DNA from: Anaerobiospirillum sp. NML120449 | Lineage (GTDB): Bacteria > Pseudomonadota > Gammaproteobacteria > Enterobacterales > Succinivibrionaceae | Direction of reading: 5' to 3' | DNA: 64,000 nucleotides | Assembly: GCF_023051105.1 (NCBI RefSeq) | Contig: NZ_JALKIL010000009.1 | Location: forward strand, 62,001-126,000 | Shown here: piece after piece, positions 28,284-38,507 of the stretch | Position numbering within the stretch: the first letter of the stretch is position 1 | Layout of the letters: each line of letters opens with the position of its first letter | The notes under the pieces: generated by a model | Told to the model about the DNA's origin: nothing | The model's database searches: none | Seen by the model: the letters and a program-made list of their open reading frames with translations, nothing else | Position numbers and translations under genes: made by a program

Positions 28284-31200
28284 ATGCACTATATCTACAG
28301 TCAGTCTGTTGAAGTCGGAGCCATGCTCAGGGCATGGGACAGGCTTTTGTGCAGCCTTGAAAAGGGGCAGAGTGTCAGCACTGCCCAGCTGCTGGAAACT
28401 GCCCGTCAGGCCTGTCTTCAAAAGGCTATCCCCATGCCTGAGCTGGACAATGATCCCCTGGGTGAGCTCGATGAGGTGGCCCTTTGTACGGCTGAGCTGA
28501 TTGGTGCTCAGCTCACAGGCACACGACTTAATACCTCCTTTGAGTCAATCAACAATATTGCATCCTGCAATATTGCTCTTGATCGCGAAGGTCTCGAGCA
28601 CCTTCTTGAGTCACTGCGTCTGCTGCGACGTGACATTGAAGGCCCGCGCAAGCATTTTTTAAGCAGCCAGTGGCGCGATCTGGGTATTCTCAATCAGGCC
28701 TATATGCATGTGGACATCATGGTGCGCTTTATCGACAGCGCCTGGATGGGAGAAATCGACAAGTCTGTTCTGGAGCGCTATTTTCACGCTCATTCCTCAG
28801 ACCACAGCGGCGCCCCTCATATTAATGTCTATGCTTCACCTGAAATCAGCAGTGGAGATGTTTCAGACAATTACGGACCTGACAGCTTTGCCGGAGGTGC
28901 TGACCTGCGTTCGGCCACCCACACCCCGGCTGTAAATACGACCCCGGAAAACAGCGACATCAGGTTAGAAAAGCCAGTCGCCTCTGATGATGATAATGAC
29001 CTCAGTTCAACAGCAGAACGCTATCTCAGGGACTGCCGTGCTGATGATGAGGATGAATCTTTCTACCGGGAGTATGAAAACTCCTTTGCTGACAGCGAAA
29101 TAAGGGAGCAGGATGAGCTTCAGGCCCGTCAGGACCTTGAGCGCAAAGAGCGTGATGCTGAAGCGGCAGCCCGTCGTGCTGACGGCCACCCTGCCCCTGA
29201 AATTCAGGACAACTGCTCCGCAACGGCGGCTGCAGCAACAGCTGCAGCAGCTGCTCCTGCAGATGCTGCACGGGCATCTGCTGCGCAGGTATCAGGTCAG
29301 TCGTATGCACACTCGCAAGGCCATGCAGCAGCAACTTCCGATGAGTGCGCTGTAAGTTCTGACTGTGCCGATTCTGATGCTGCACTATGCGAGGTCAGTG
29401 CTGACACAAGTGCTCAACAGCTGCGCTCAAGTGCACGCAGATATCAGTCTGGCGATGACAAAAGCCCGTCTTTTGAAGCTATTAATGCCGCCGAAGAGCT
29501 CAATATCAGTCAGCATGAACAGTCTGTTGTGGGGCTTGAGGTTTCCCAAAAGGCTGCCATGGAGGCATCCCGTGCAGCCCACAGGGCTGCTGATGAGCGG
29601 TCTTATGATGCTCCTGCTACTTCATACAGGAGCGATCTGTCAGTAGCGCAGGCTGGCGAGGATGATGTCGAGGCTGGTGGCGCTGGAGGAAGTGGGGGAT
29701 CGGACGGTACTGTCCTTACTGGCGGTGGTTTTGATGATGACGAGTCTGATGATGAAGTGCAGCCGGTACTTTATAAGGGCAAACGCAAGGATCCGGTAAG
29801 CCGCTTTATTTATCGCTATGCCTCAACCACTCTTTCGCGCTGGGGCTTTAACTGCGTCTTTACCGTGCTGTCCATGCTCTTTGCCATCATGGCTTTCAAG
29901 GGCGCACTGTCTGCTATCAGTTACGATAAGCTCACTGACATTGGTCAGCTTGCCGAGGCAACCATTGTTAGCGTCGAAGATCAGTACATACATCAGAAAG
30001 AGAGTCGCAATCTTGATCGCGTAGAGCATCACTTCCAGGAAATCATTGAGTTCAATCTGCCAGACGGCAAGCCATTCCGTACGGTGCTGTTATTTGACGG
30101 GCGCCGCAGCATCAGTGATGTGCGTCCTGTAGGTACCACAATTGATGTGCTCTATACCCCTGATGATCCTTCAGTTGTAATGCATGCCAACAATGTCACC
30201 CCAATGTGGCTGAGCCTGCTCATGCTGCTGGGTGGCCTTACAGGCATGAGCTACTGCACCTGGCTTACCATGCGCCTGATGCGTAATGCCCTTGAGTATG
30301 ACCGTCTGCAGGCATTTATCAGCTCCATTTCCATGATCCTGATCCTCGCGGTCGGCGCTGCCGGTACCTACCGCATTTTCGGTGTGGATCTTTACTGGTT
30401 CTGCCCGGCGGCTGCTCCGTCTGACATCAAATATGATGTTCATGCCGATGCCATGGTTAATGTCAGCGATGGCAGGCCATTTACCGGTCGCCTGCGTACT
30501 CTCAAGGATGGTCTGTTTATTCTTTCAACCTATGAGGATGGCCTTCGTGAGGGTACCGAATACATCTACCTGGGCGCCAATATGGTGGGCTTTTATAATT
30601 ACAGCAATGACAATCTAGAAGGCCCTTTTCAGTCAGTAGACAAGTTTGGCAATATCGAGGTTTCAGGCAGCTACCGTAACAATCATCTTGATGGCGAGTG
30701 GACCAAGTATGACTCGGTAACAGGACGTGTGGTTACTACCGGCCGCTGGCTCTGGGGTGCCCGTGAGGGACTGTGGACCTTCTATCGCTCTGACGGCACT
30801 CTGTACTGTACTGAAAACTACAGCTCAGATCTGCTCAACGGTGCCTATACCGAGTACAACCCTAAAGGCGGAGTAATGCTTGAGAGCAACTATATCAAGG
30901 ATGTTGCTACCGGTATTTCTACCCGTTACTGGCCAAATGGCAACAAGCTCTACCAGGTAAGTCTTGAAAACGGTCTGGCTCATGGACCATTTCAGGCTTT
31001 CTACGCTGACGGTACCATGCTGCTCAACGGCAGCATGCACTACGGCAGCTGGCGTACTCCGCCGCAGGTGTTCAGCCACAAGGGCATAGAGCTCAGTGCC
31101 TCAGAAAAGCGCTCTTACCGTAAGTCACGCGACAAGGAGCTGTGCACCATCAAGCGCGCAATTGCCATGGACTTTAATCTGACTTTTGAGGAGGTCAGCT

Positions 31201-32315
31201 CTGCTAACTCCATTTACCGCTTCCGCGTAGGCAGCAACGGTTTCAACTGGGACGATGCCCAGATGAGTGAAACCCGTCGCAGCATTGAAAATATGCACAG
31301 CGGTCAGGAGTACAACTTCTTTGTTCAGCCGGGACGTGCCATGGCTCCATCCAGTCAGGCTTCAAAAGACAGTCCGGCTGACTATGCCCGTGATTCTGCC
31401 AGTGAGCAGCACCGCCGTGGCGCCTTTGACCCTGAGGCAGTAAGCCGTATTCCGGAATCAGCACCTGATGCCCCGGCCCCGGCTCCGGCCCAGTCCGTTA
31501 CTCCGGCTCCGGCTCAGGCCGTTACCCCAGCTCCGGCTCAGGCCGATGCCCCGGACCAGGCTGAGGCCCCGGCTGCGCCAGGTGCAGCTTCAGCCATGAC
31601 AGGCAATCAGACATCCGCTGACATGACTGGCAGTGAAGATTGCGTAGAGTGCGCTCAGAGAAACGGTTCCAGCGGACCAGCTCCTTCAGGTGCTTATGAT
31701 GCAGCACTGAGCTCACAGGGAATAGTAATGCCGGATACAATTAAGGAGCTGTCCATACAGGAGCGACAGTGCCTTGAGAATGCCTATATTAACCGCGAGG
31801 ATCAGGACTGGGCTGAGGGGTATTCATCGGTAGGCAGTGATGCCAGACTGGATCACAGTCAGTATGAGAAGCAGCGCACTCTGACCCCGCACATGCCTGT
31901 TCATGATCATGAAATGGTACGTGATCATGATTACGACGAGGTCAATCATGAGAGCGTACCTTTCGACCGTGTTATCGAGGGCCTGACTCTGCTGGCGCTG
32001 CATCGCTGGTGCGGCGAGGATGTTGCCGGCATTCCTCTGGTATCTCTGCCAGATGACGAGGGAATGGATTTTGGCAGCGGCATGCACAGTGGTACTGCCT
32101 TTGCCTGGCTGCGTTACCCTGACGGCTACACCATTACCGTTTCTGTAGAAAAGGCTGATCTGGACCTGCGTCCTCTCGAGATTAAGGGCTTTCACGCTTC
32201 TGAGCTCAATTTTGATATCTACTCTCTGGTGCTTAAGGCCCGCAAGACCTTTATGAAGAACCATCCTGAAGCAGGTCAGTTTTCCCTCAAGGTTCAGTAT
32301 CACCATTCTCATTAG
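28284..32315 (+). CDS. Large membrane protein with DUF3592-like and MORN-like repeats, 1343 aa
   Basis: The ATG at 28284 has GAGGGG nine bases before it; a TTG 33 bases upstream is less likely. Residues 1-190 are helical and soluble, then a long Asp/Ser/Ala linker runs to about 505. Membrane segments lie near 519-541, 640-662 and 678-705. Between the first two, ATIVSVEDQY… and VGTTIDVLYTPDDPS match the pattern of DUF3592 domains. Residues 720-925 carry six or so MORN/YwqK-type repeats (NNHLDGEWTKYDSVTGR; GLAHGPFQAFYADGTMLLNG). A Pro/Ala-repeat linker (PAPAQ…) precedes a folded C-terminal domain rich in His and acidic residues. Probably an envelope protein that displays the MORN-like domain; function unknown. 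A terminator follows. Confidence 0.85.
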   Translation: MHYIYSQSVEVGAMLRAWDRLLCSLEKGQSVSTAQLLETARQACLQKAIPMPELDNDPLGELDEVALCTAELIGAQLTGTRLNTSFESINNIASCNIALDREGLEHLLESLRLLRRDIEGPRKHFLSSQWRDLGILNQAYMHVDIMVRFIDSAWMGEIDKSVLERYFHAHSSDHSGAPHINVYASPEISSGDVSDNYGPDSFAGGADLRSATHTPAVNTTPENSDIRLEKPVASDDDNDLSSTAERYLRDCRADDEDESFYREYENSFADSEIREQDELQARQDLERKERDAEAAARRADGHPAPEIQDNCSATAAAATAAAAAPADAARASAAQVSGQSYAHSQGHAAATSDECAVSSDCADSDAALCEVSADTSAQQLRSSARRYQSGDDKSPSFEAINAAEELNISQHEQSVVGLEVSQKAAMEASRAAHRAADERSYDAPATSYRSDLSVAQAGEDDVEAGGAGGSGGSDGTVLTGGGFDDDESDDEVQPVLYKGKRKDPVSRFIYRYASTTLSRWGFNCVFTVLSMLFAIMAFKGALSAISYDKLTDIGQLAEATIVSVEDQYIHQKESRNLDRVEHHFQEIIEFNLPDGKPFRTVLLFDGRRSISDVRPVGTTIDVLYTPDDPSVVMHANNVTPMWLSLLMLLGGLTGMSYCTWLTMRLMRNALEYDRLQAFISSISMILILAVGAAGTYRIFGVDLYWFCPAAAPSDIKYDVHADAMVNVSDGRPFTGRLRTLKDGLFILSTYEDGLREGTEYIYLGANMVGFYNYSNDNLEGPFQSVDKFGNIEVSGSYRNNHLDGEWTKYDSVTGRVVTTGRWLWGAREGLWTFYRSDGTLYCTENYSSDLLNGAYTEYNPKGGVMLESNYIKDVATGISTRYWPNGNKLYQVSLENGLAHGPFQAFYADGTMLLNGSMHYGSWRTPPQVFSHKGIELSASEKRSYRKSRDKELCTIKRAIAMDFNLTFEEVSSANSIYRFRVGSNGFNWDDAQMSETRRSIENMHSGQEYNFFVQPGRAMAPSSQASKDSPADYARDSASEQHRRGAFDPEAVSRIPESAPDAPAPAPAQSVTPAPAQAVTPAPAQADAPDQAEAPAAPGAASAMTGNQTSADMTGSEDCVECAQRNGSSGPAPSGAYDAALSSQGIVMPDTIKELSIQERQCLENAYINREDQDWAEGYSSVGSDARLDHSQYEKQRTLTPHMPVHDHEMVRDHDYDEVNHESVPFDRVIEGLTLLALHRWCGEDVAGIPLVSLPDDEGMDFGSGMHSGTAFAWLRYPDGYTITVSVEKADLDLRPLEIKGFHASELNFDIYSLVLKARKTFMKNHPEAGQFSLKVQYHHSH

Positions 32316-32410
32316 AATACTCTGTATGCCCGCGCTGCTTGCGATCAGCAACTAAGATTGCATCTCTTTGCACCGCTGGACTTATTCGGTCTTTTAATGA
32401 CACTTTCCAT

Positions 32411-32447
32411 TCAGGCACATGGTCGTAAGACCCTGTGCCTGATTTTT
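32411..32447 (+). terminator. Terminator after the MORN-repeat gene
   Basis: The stem caggcaca…tgtgcctg, with an inner ggtc/gacc, is followed by ATTTTT, about 100 bases past the stop. Confidence 0.85.
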
Positions 32448-33240
32448 AGGCAACCACATAATTACACAAGACAATTTTCAGCCCGGATCTGTCATCTGCA
32501 CTCTGTGCATATGTTTAATGAGTGCTCCGCCACAGGAATGCTGGCCACAATGATCAGGTGACATACTCATTTGCACACCTGGGCTCATGTTGCAGCTGCA
32601 AGCTGTGATTAGCACAGGCCAGCGGCCAGTTTAGTCAGCCGGAGCCCCTGGTCATATACGTCTGCCACCGCCCCGGGGCAGCTACGTCCACCTGCGTCCT
32701 CGGGCAGATAAGTCATCTTGAGCACCAGGACAGAACGTCAGCCTGCGTCCCCGGGTCAGATGCGCCCATCAGCGCCCCGGGGCAGGTACGTCCAGCAGCC
32801 CTCATGTCTGGTACGTTCACCAGCCCACATATCTGGTACGTCAGCCGGAGCATCACAGCAGACGCGTCCACCTGCGTCCAGGGATGATGCGTCAGTATGA
32901 CGGCTGGCCAGCGTGACGGCCAGCACGGCCGCACTGTTCAATATGCTGGTGCAGATGCCGGGACGAATGAGGGGCACTGTCAGCCACGGCAGTGATCCTT
33001 ATGCAATGAGGTGCTGTCACACTTTTGTACGGGCTTTTGACGTACTGAATCTGCACAAACGGCAAGAGCGGCAACTTCTGTCATCAGTTCGACACTTAGG
33101 CCTCTTATCGCAATTGGATAAGAAAATGCGGTAAATTCGGGATCTCTGTTGATATTTAGCATCATGGTGTCAGAAATGGCGATGTGTTATTTGTCCTTTT
33201 GAGTGCTGCAAACGCCCATGGTACAGGGCCAGACGGCAAG
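32448..33240. repeat. Intergenic region with degenerate cgtcc/ccccgggg repeats
   Basis: Around 32655-32885 short words (acgtccacctgcgtcc, ccccggggcag, tctggtacgt) recur irregularly with no clean period. No gene seen. Confidence 0.5.
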
Positions 33241-33259
33241 TGGCTGCCAAAATACAGGC

Positions 33260-33612
33260 ATATTGAGGTTAAATATAATGGACAGTCTGTCGTTAACCTG
33301 AATGTAAACAGGAATAGACCTCATATAAACAGCATGTAAACAGGCTTTTTCGAGGTGGTTAGCAAGGTTGGCACAGGGCTTGCTCTTAGATATAGCGTCA
33401 AGGACAGCAAGCTTGCTGGTCCGTACAGAATTCCTTTAGTGGCTTAAGATTCTCTCCAGCCACGCATCAGACCTCACTGCAATGCAGTCTGGCTGAAGGT
33501 TCAGATTTGACTTCAGTGCTCTTCCCGGTGAAGAGAGCTGACAAAGAATTGAAATAAGAGAGAGAAATTATTCCAAAAGGCTCAGTCTCGCGACTGGGCC
33601 TTTTTATTTGTG
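33260..33612 (+). ncRNA. Candidate small RNA unit ending in a strong terminator
   Basis: A tataat hexamer lies at about 33284-33289 and a strong hairpin with T-tail (ggctcagtctcgcgactgggcc then TTTTTATTT) at 33576-33610. No plausible reading frame lies between. The ~300-base interval would fit a non-coding RNA. It shows no tmRNA, RNase P or 6S hallmarks that I know, and its -35 region is poor. Confidence 0.35.
33576..33610 (+). terminator. Strong intrinsic terminator with no upstream gene
   Basis: aaaggctcagtc / gactgggccttt with loop tcgc, followed by a T-rich tail. No protein gene precedes it on the plus strand for over 1.2 kb. Confidence 0.85.
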
Positions 33613-33735
33613 CAAAGCAAATCCGTCACAGGCATGAGCCGCCTGCTGTCAAAGCCCTGTTCCGAGACAAGGATTCTTTATGGCGGTTAGCTGGTCTACG
33701 CCCATGCTGCAGCTTAGTGATGCCCATGGCGGTAC

Positions 33736-33825
33736 GGCGGTCATGATGGCGCTGCAGGAAGAACAGCCAGGGCGGCCATGATGGCCCTGCAGGAAGAACA
33801 GCCAGGTCGGCCATGATGGCCATAC
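33736..33825. repeat. Tandem repeat, about 2.5 x 35 bp
   Basis: Two full units and one partial unit of ggcggccatgatggc…ctgcaggaagaacagccag. Confidence 0.75.
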
Positions 33826-33877
33826 ATGCAGGAGCTTAAGCTCATAACTGGCTTACCTTAGTGAGATATTTATTGCG

Positions 33878-33909
33878 CAGCATCACACTTGACCAAAAAT
33901 GTGATGCTG
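33878..33909. promoter_or_regulatory. Perfect 10-bp inverted repeat upstream of the transposase
   Basis: cagcatcaca and tgtgatgctg flank a 12-base loop, 86 bases before the transposase ATG. It could be a hairpin blocking read-through transcription, or a transposase/regulator site. Confidence 0.5.
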
Positions 33910-33995
33910 AAGCGAAAACTCTTTATTTGCCATTATGAAATGTACTATTCTGACGCTTTACGCTTGTTACTACACTGAGTTTTCAGGGAGGCAAA

Positions 33996-35798
33996 ATGAT
34001 TATTCCTAATATGGTAGTACCAGTACCTGATATTCCGGGCAAGCTTGTATTTAAACGCGAGAAAGACAACACCTATGTCCTTCTTCTGGTAGGACTCGAG
34101 CGCTGCAATACTGATAAGAAAACCCCTAAGCCTGTAAGAAAGTCTATCGGACGTCTGGTTGATAACAATGATCGCACTCGCATGAATCCCAGTGACTACT
34201 ATGCAGAGCATTTTGGCCTTGAAGAAGCGGCTTCTGATTCAGGGCTTTCCTCCAGCATAAAAGTTGGAGCTCATGTGGTCATGAAACATGTTGCTGGCCG
34301 CGAAGGTATCATCAATATTCTTAATAAAATCTTTGGAGAGCAGAAAGCCTGCAGAATACTTGATGCAGCATCTTTCTGCATCATCAAAGATAACAGCTCC
34401 ATCAGTCAATTCGACGAATACTCACGAGAGTTTCCTCTTTTCGGTCCTGCTCAAATGCCATACCGCAGTGACCTTATTTCCAATATGTATGACGAGATCG
34501 AGCGCTGTCAGGTTGATGAGTTTGTGAGATTGTGGAATGAGACACATGTTGCTGATGCTGATTGTGAGGTCGTAATTTCATCTTATCTTTCAAATAAGGA
34601 TTTACAGCCTGGCGATCTTGATATTCAGGAGTCTGTAGATGCCAGTAATGACACGGGGGCACCCGTTGCTGGCATTGCTCTGGCTATGGACAGCAAGAAT
34701 AAGGTCCCTGTCGACTTTATGCTGTATCAGAGTTCCATGCCTGATGTCATTGAGATCAAGGACCTCATGACCAGACTGCGCTCTTACGGATACAGTAAGA
34801 TTACTGTAGTTATGGACAGGGGTGTATGCTCTGAGAGCAGCATTGTTGAGCTTGATGAGGCAGGTTTTGATTTTGTTCTCATGGCAAAGGGCTGCAAGCG
34901 CTTCGTCAGGGACATTGTCATTAACAGCTCTGAGGTCAAGTATCATCCAGCTTACAGAGTCAAAAGTTCTGACTCTCCGCTATATGGAGCAACATTCAAG
35001 CACGAGCTTTTTGGCAGGGAAAGGTATGTTCATGTGTTCAAAAGTCCTGTCAGAGCTGACAGTGAGATTTGCGCTGTTGAGGAGCTGATTAAGAGCCAGA
35101 AACAGGCATTTGATAAGGCTCTTAACACTGTCATTGAGTTCCCTGAAGAGTATCAGGAGTATTTTGATCTTGACTACTCCAGCAAAGGAGTTTTCCTTGG
35201 AGCAAAAGAGAAAGCTGATATTACTGCAGAGAGCTTTTTACTTGCCGGATGCTTCTGCCTGATAACCTCCAAAAAAATGACCGCTGATCAGGCTTATGCC
35301 TTCTACAAGGGTTGTGACAGCAATGATCAGGTTTTCAACTCCAGTAACAGCCTGACTGAGGATAGGCAGGTTAGCGCACACGTCGATAAGAGCCTGACTG
35401 GCAAAGGTTTTGTCATGTTTATAGCACTTATCATCGCATGTGCTGTCTACCGTGGGCTTGGCAAAACAAGGCTCAGCACCTCACGCGGAAATATGCCTGT
35501 TTGTGTGTCTGAAGCCATATCGCTGCTTAACATGATTACTGTTGACTGCATTGTGCAAAAGGGCCGTTATACATGCCTGCGCAAGCTGTCTAAATCACAG
35601 GGGTTGATACTTTCCTGCTTTGGTATTAACGAGGAAGTTATGCAGGAGGAGTGCAGGTTGATTGGTGATAAGTATCTTATCGCTCAGCAGAATGAGGAAA
35701 GCAGTCTGGATCGTATTATCAAAAACGAGCCCCAGCTTCCGCCTCTGCATGATATTGATGAGCTGTCTGGCGTTACTGGTCTTGAGGTAGTTGAGTAG
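33996..35798 (+). CDS. IS1634/IS4-like transposase, full length but with altered DDE residues
   Basis: 600 residues, with GGGAGG just before the ATG. The order of motifs matches IS1634-type transposases: an N-terminal VPDIPGKLVFKRE, then a block aligning with the family's SYDSTNKN…GDIDLVE segment, then KNKVPVDFMLYQSSMPDV, VVMDRGVCSE and a C-terminal FYKGCDSNDQVF…. By my alignment from memory the first catalytic Asp is a Tyr near residue 195, the second Asp is present near 273 (MDRG), and the catalytic Glu is Asp near 443. The frame is otherwise undamaged. I could not identify convincing terminal inverted repeats. It may be an inactive but maintained derivative, or an odd active variant. Confidence 0.8.
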   Translation: MIIPNMVVPVPDIPGKLVFKREKDNTYVLLLVGLERCNTDKKTPKPVRKSIGRLVDNNDRTRMNPSDYYAEHFGLEEAASDSGLSSSIKVGAHVVMKHVAGREGIINILNKIFGEQKACRILDAASFCIIKDNSSISQFDEYSREFPLFGPAQMPYRSDLISNMYDEIERCQVDEFVRLWNETHVADADCEVVISSYLSNKDLQPGDLDIQESVDASNDTGAPVAGIALAMDSKNKVPVDFMLYQSSMPDVIEIKDLMTRLRSYGYSKITVVMDRGVCSESSIVELDEAGFDFVLMAKGCKRFVRDIVINSSEVKYHPAYRVKSSDSPLYGATFKHELFGRERYVHVFKSPVRADSEICAVEELIKSQKQAFDKALNTVIEFPEEYQEYFDLDYSSKGVFLGAKEKADITAESFLLAGCFCLITSKKMTADQAYAFYKGCDSNDQVFNSSNSLTEDRQVSAHVDKSLTGKGFVMFIALIIACAVYRGLGKTRLSTSRGNMPVCVSEAISLLNMITVDCIVQKGRYTCLRKLSKSQGLILSCFGINEEVMQEECRLIGDKYLIAQQNEESSLDRIIKNEPQLPPLHDIDELSGVTGLEVVE

Positions 35799-36118
35799 TA
35801 CGGGGATTTATGAACGCCTGGACCTGGCAGTATCCCGGTACTGGACAGTAATATTGATTGAACAAATGCCCGGTCGACTTGCCTGATACAGGGCGACGCA
35901 TGTCGACCTACGCGTGTCAACGATATTTAGTAAGAGTTCTGGCCGTGTTTCCAGCAGTAAAATGACCAGCCTTAAATCTGACAGAACAACTGGAAAAAAT
36001 GCTCCTACTGGCTGTTCTGACTGTTGAAGTCGGTTAACTAAAAGAGAATGGAGAGCATCCTGGTGTTTTCGTGCAGGTAGCGCTGGCACATTAAACTATG
36101 ATATTAATTTAGTAATCA

Positions 36119-36150
36119 ATGAGGCAGCCTTCTGGCTGCCTCATGTTTTT
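36119..36150 (+). terminator. Terminator downstream of the transposase
   Basis: gaggcagcc / ggctgcctc with loop ttct, followed by TGTTTTT. Confidence 0.85.
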
Positions 36151-36469
36151 CAGCACGGTCGTACAGGCTGTCTGGCAGTACTGGATACTCAAACTGCCTA
36201 AGCCAATGAGGCTGTGCTTTTAGCTGCACTTTTACCAGTGGCAGTATGATAAAGGTGGCATTTACACCTGGCATGGGCAGTTTTTCAAAACTTTTGTAGA
36301 GAAATATCAGACGTGCAGGAGTGGCGCTGGATTTTTTATCTAAGGAGCAGGTGGGTAGCAATGAGTTATGTGAAGCATGTGCATGACCGCAGACATGGGC
36401 ATGCGCAAGGGAAGAGTCCGGTGTAATAAGTGGCGCTCAGCAATAGAGCGTCTAATCGCAGCAAGGGTG

Positions 36470-36740
36470 AAGCTGCACGCAGCAAGTTGAGGGTGACGTG
36501 AAGCCGGGAGCTGCTGCATGCAGCAAGTGGAGGGTGATGTGAAGCCTGGAGTGGCTGCACATAGCAAGTTGAGGGTGATGTTAAGCCGGGAGCTGCTGCA
36601 CGCAGCAAGTGGAGGGTGATGTGAAGCCGGAAGTGGCTGCACGTAGCAAGTGGAGGGTGACGTGAGTCTGGGAGCGGCTGCGCGTGGCAAGTGAGGGTGA
36701 TGTGAAGCCGTGAGTGGCTGCGCGAGGCAAGGGGATGATG
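36470..36740. repeat. Tandem repeat, about 6-7 x 41 bp
   Basis: Units of the form gctgcacgcagcaagtggagggtgatgtgaagccggga recur with a 41-base period and increasing divergence to the right. The period is not a multiple of three, so a given peptide frame is not maintained. Minus-strand frames across it are artefacts. Confidence 0.85.
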
Positions 36741-38507
36741 GCGTACGGCTGGATTGAAAGTGAAAAAAAGTTTTATGTTGGGAAAGGCTGAAATGGTCTC
36801 ATTCTGTTGAGAGCGGGAGGCTGTTTATTGATGAGCTTTGGCCTGTGTATGCGGCTGAGCTAAGGGCATATCCTGAAAATGCGAAAATTGGTGAGAGGTT
36901 GGTCACAAATTTATTATATCAATAAAGCATGATAGTGAGAAAAGTGCGTCAATTTCGGTCGAATATAGGTTATTATGAACGCAATGGTTTGCGTATGTGT
37001 CTGTATCCATGATTGCCCTGTAAGGCCGTGGTTATGCGCTCTGCAGAAGCATTGCTCTGTTTTTGACCGCCTGATAACTGTTCGTTTTATCTGCATTTGT
37101 AGATTTATGAATATTTACTCATGTGTCAGGGCACAAGATCTGCAGTTCACAGACCGCAATAATCATTGATTATGCTGAAAACAGCCATACTTGTTTACAA
37201 GTATTCTGGCTGTTATTTATCTCCAGTGCTGTTTGAATCATACAGAAATACCGGCCGCGTAAGCTGTATGACCAATTTACAGAGTTACAACATACGTCAC
37301 TGAAAATTGTTTGTATCAGTGGTAATTTGGAACAAATTAATCTGTGCCTTAACCAATGATACATCGATAAAGATTGACAGTAACTGTCATTCACTACGTA
37401 CAGCACATAATGTTATCCACGCTTTAATGCTGTGTTTTTCTCTTATTTCGCAGCCAGATTAACAGCAACAGTGATGCACAGACCGGCAGGTCATGTTTAA
37501 TGGCACCGGGAATCCGGAGTTTTACCTCAGTCCATGGGGCTGGGGCCAAGGTACGGGGCAGATGTGCACACTCAATGCATATTGATTAATTATTATTTCC
37601 TCTGAGATCAACGATCAGCTGACAGCTCCAGTCTCTGGATTCCTGCAGCATGCCGGGTGGAACCGGCATTGAGGGATGTCAGTGACAGTTTCTTTGGCGA
37701 GACCTGTCACGACATCTGACTGAACCCTTATAACAGCAGCCAGCAGGCACTTTGATGCCGAAGGCTCTGTATCCTGAAATGTGAATCCCAGTCAGATGTC
37801 CTTCCCGGCCCGCGCTCTCCAATGAAGTTCAACAGTTACTGTATTTGTCAGTACTGTCTTCATGTAAGGTGAAAAGAGTCCGGGCAGTTGATAACAGCCT
37901 GTCAGCAACCTGATGCTGCCAGACTGCTCTGTCTAATCAGTACGGACAGAGGCTCAATTCCTCAGTGAAAGATCCATGGCCCTGTCAGGCCATGGTGGTC
38001 ACAGCTGGCCCCTTGCAGCTGATGCACAGGCTGTTACCTGCCAGGGCAGGTGTTCAGACTGTCTCCATGCGCGACAGTGGGCGTCTGACTTTTGCAATGC
38101 AGAAGCTCTTACTGACTCCTGCCTTGCAGGATGGCAGTTAACAGGTGATCCGGGATTTGGGTAAATAGTACAGTTTCAGAATGTGATTCCGGAGACTTGC
38201 CGGGCACCTCAGGAAGCAGCAGAGCACGGCCATGCGTGTTGTGATGCAAGGTGCTGACGGGCATGCCCCAGATCCTGGGCACTGCAGGGTGCTCTCAGTG
38301 GGGCTCAGGCGCGTGCCAAAAGACTTTGGACAGTACGGTGCAGGCTCTGCAACATTCTGAAAGAACAGGGGAATTAAGCCGGCAAATGCTTCTAATGGAG
38401 CAGCCTTTAGCACAGGACGGTCAGCCACACAGGTGGCGGCGGCGTTCTGAGGTCTGACGGAGACGGCTGTTTTTTAGTACTGGCTCTTTTTCGTGTCGAG
38501 GACGGCG
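36741..38507. other. Long intergenic region without a gene
   Basis: No supported gene. A hairpin with an imperfect stem (aacagccatacttg…caagtattctggctgtt) lies at about 37178-37215, followed by an AT-rich stretch. Confidence 0.5.

Noticed and set aside
33260..33612. tmRNA, RNase P RNA or 6S RNA
   Set aside because: None of the conserved cores (tRNA-like ends, gaggaaagtccgg, 6S closing stem) was found.
33841..36120. Terminal inverted repeats of the IS1634-like element
   Set aside because: Compared both flanks; only weak similarity of AT-rich words, so element boundaries are not reported.
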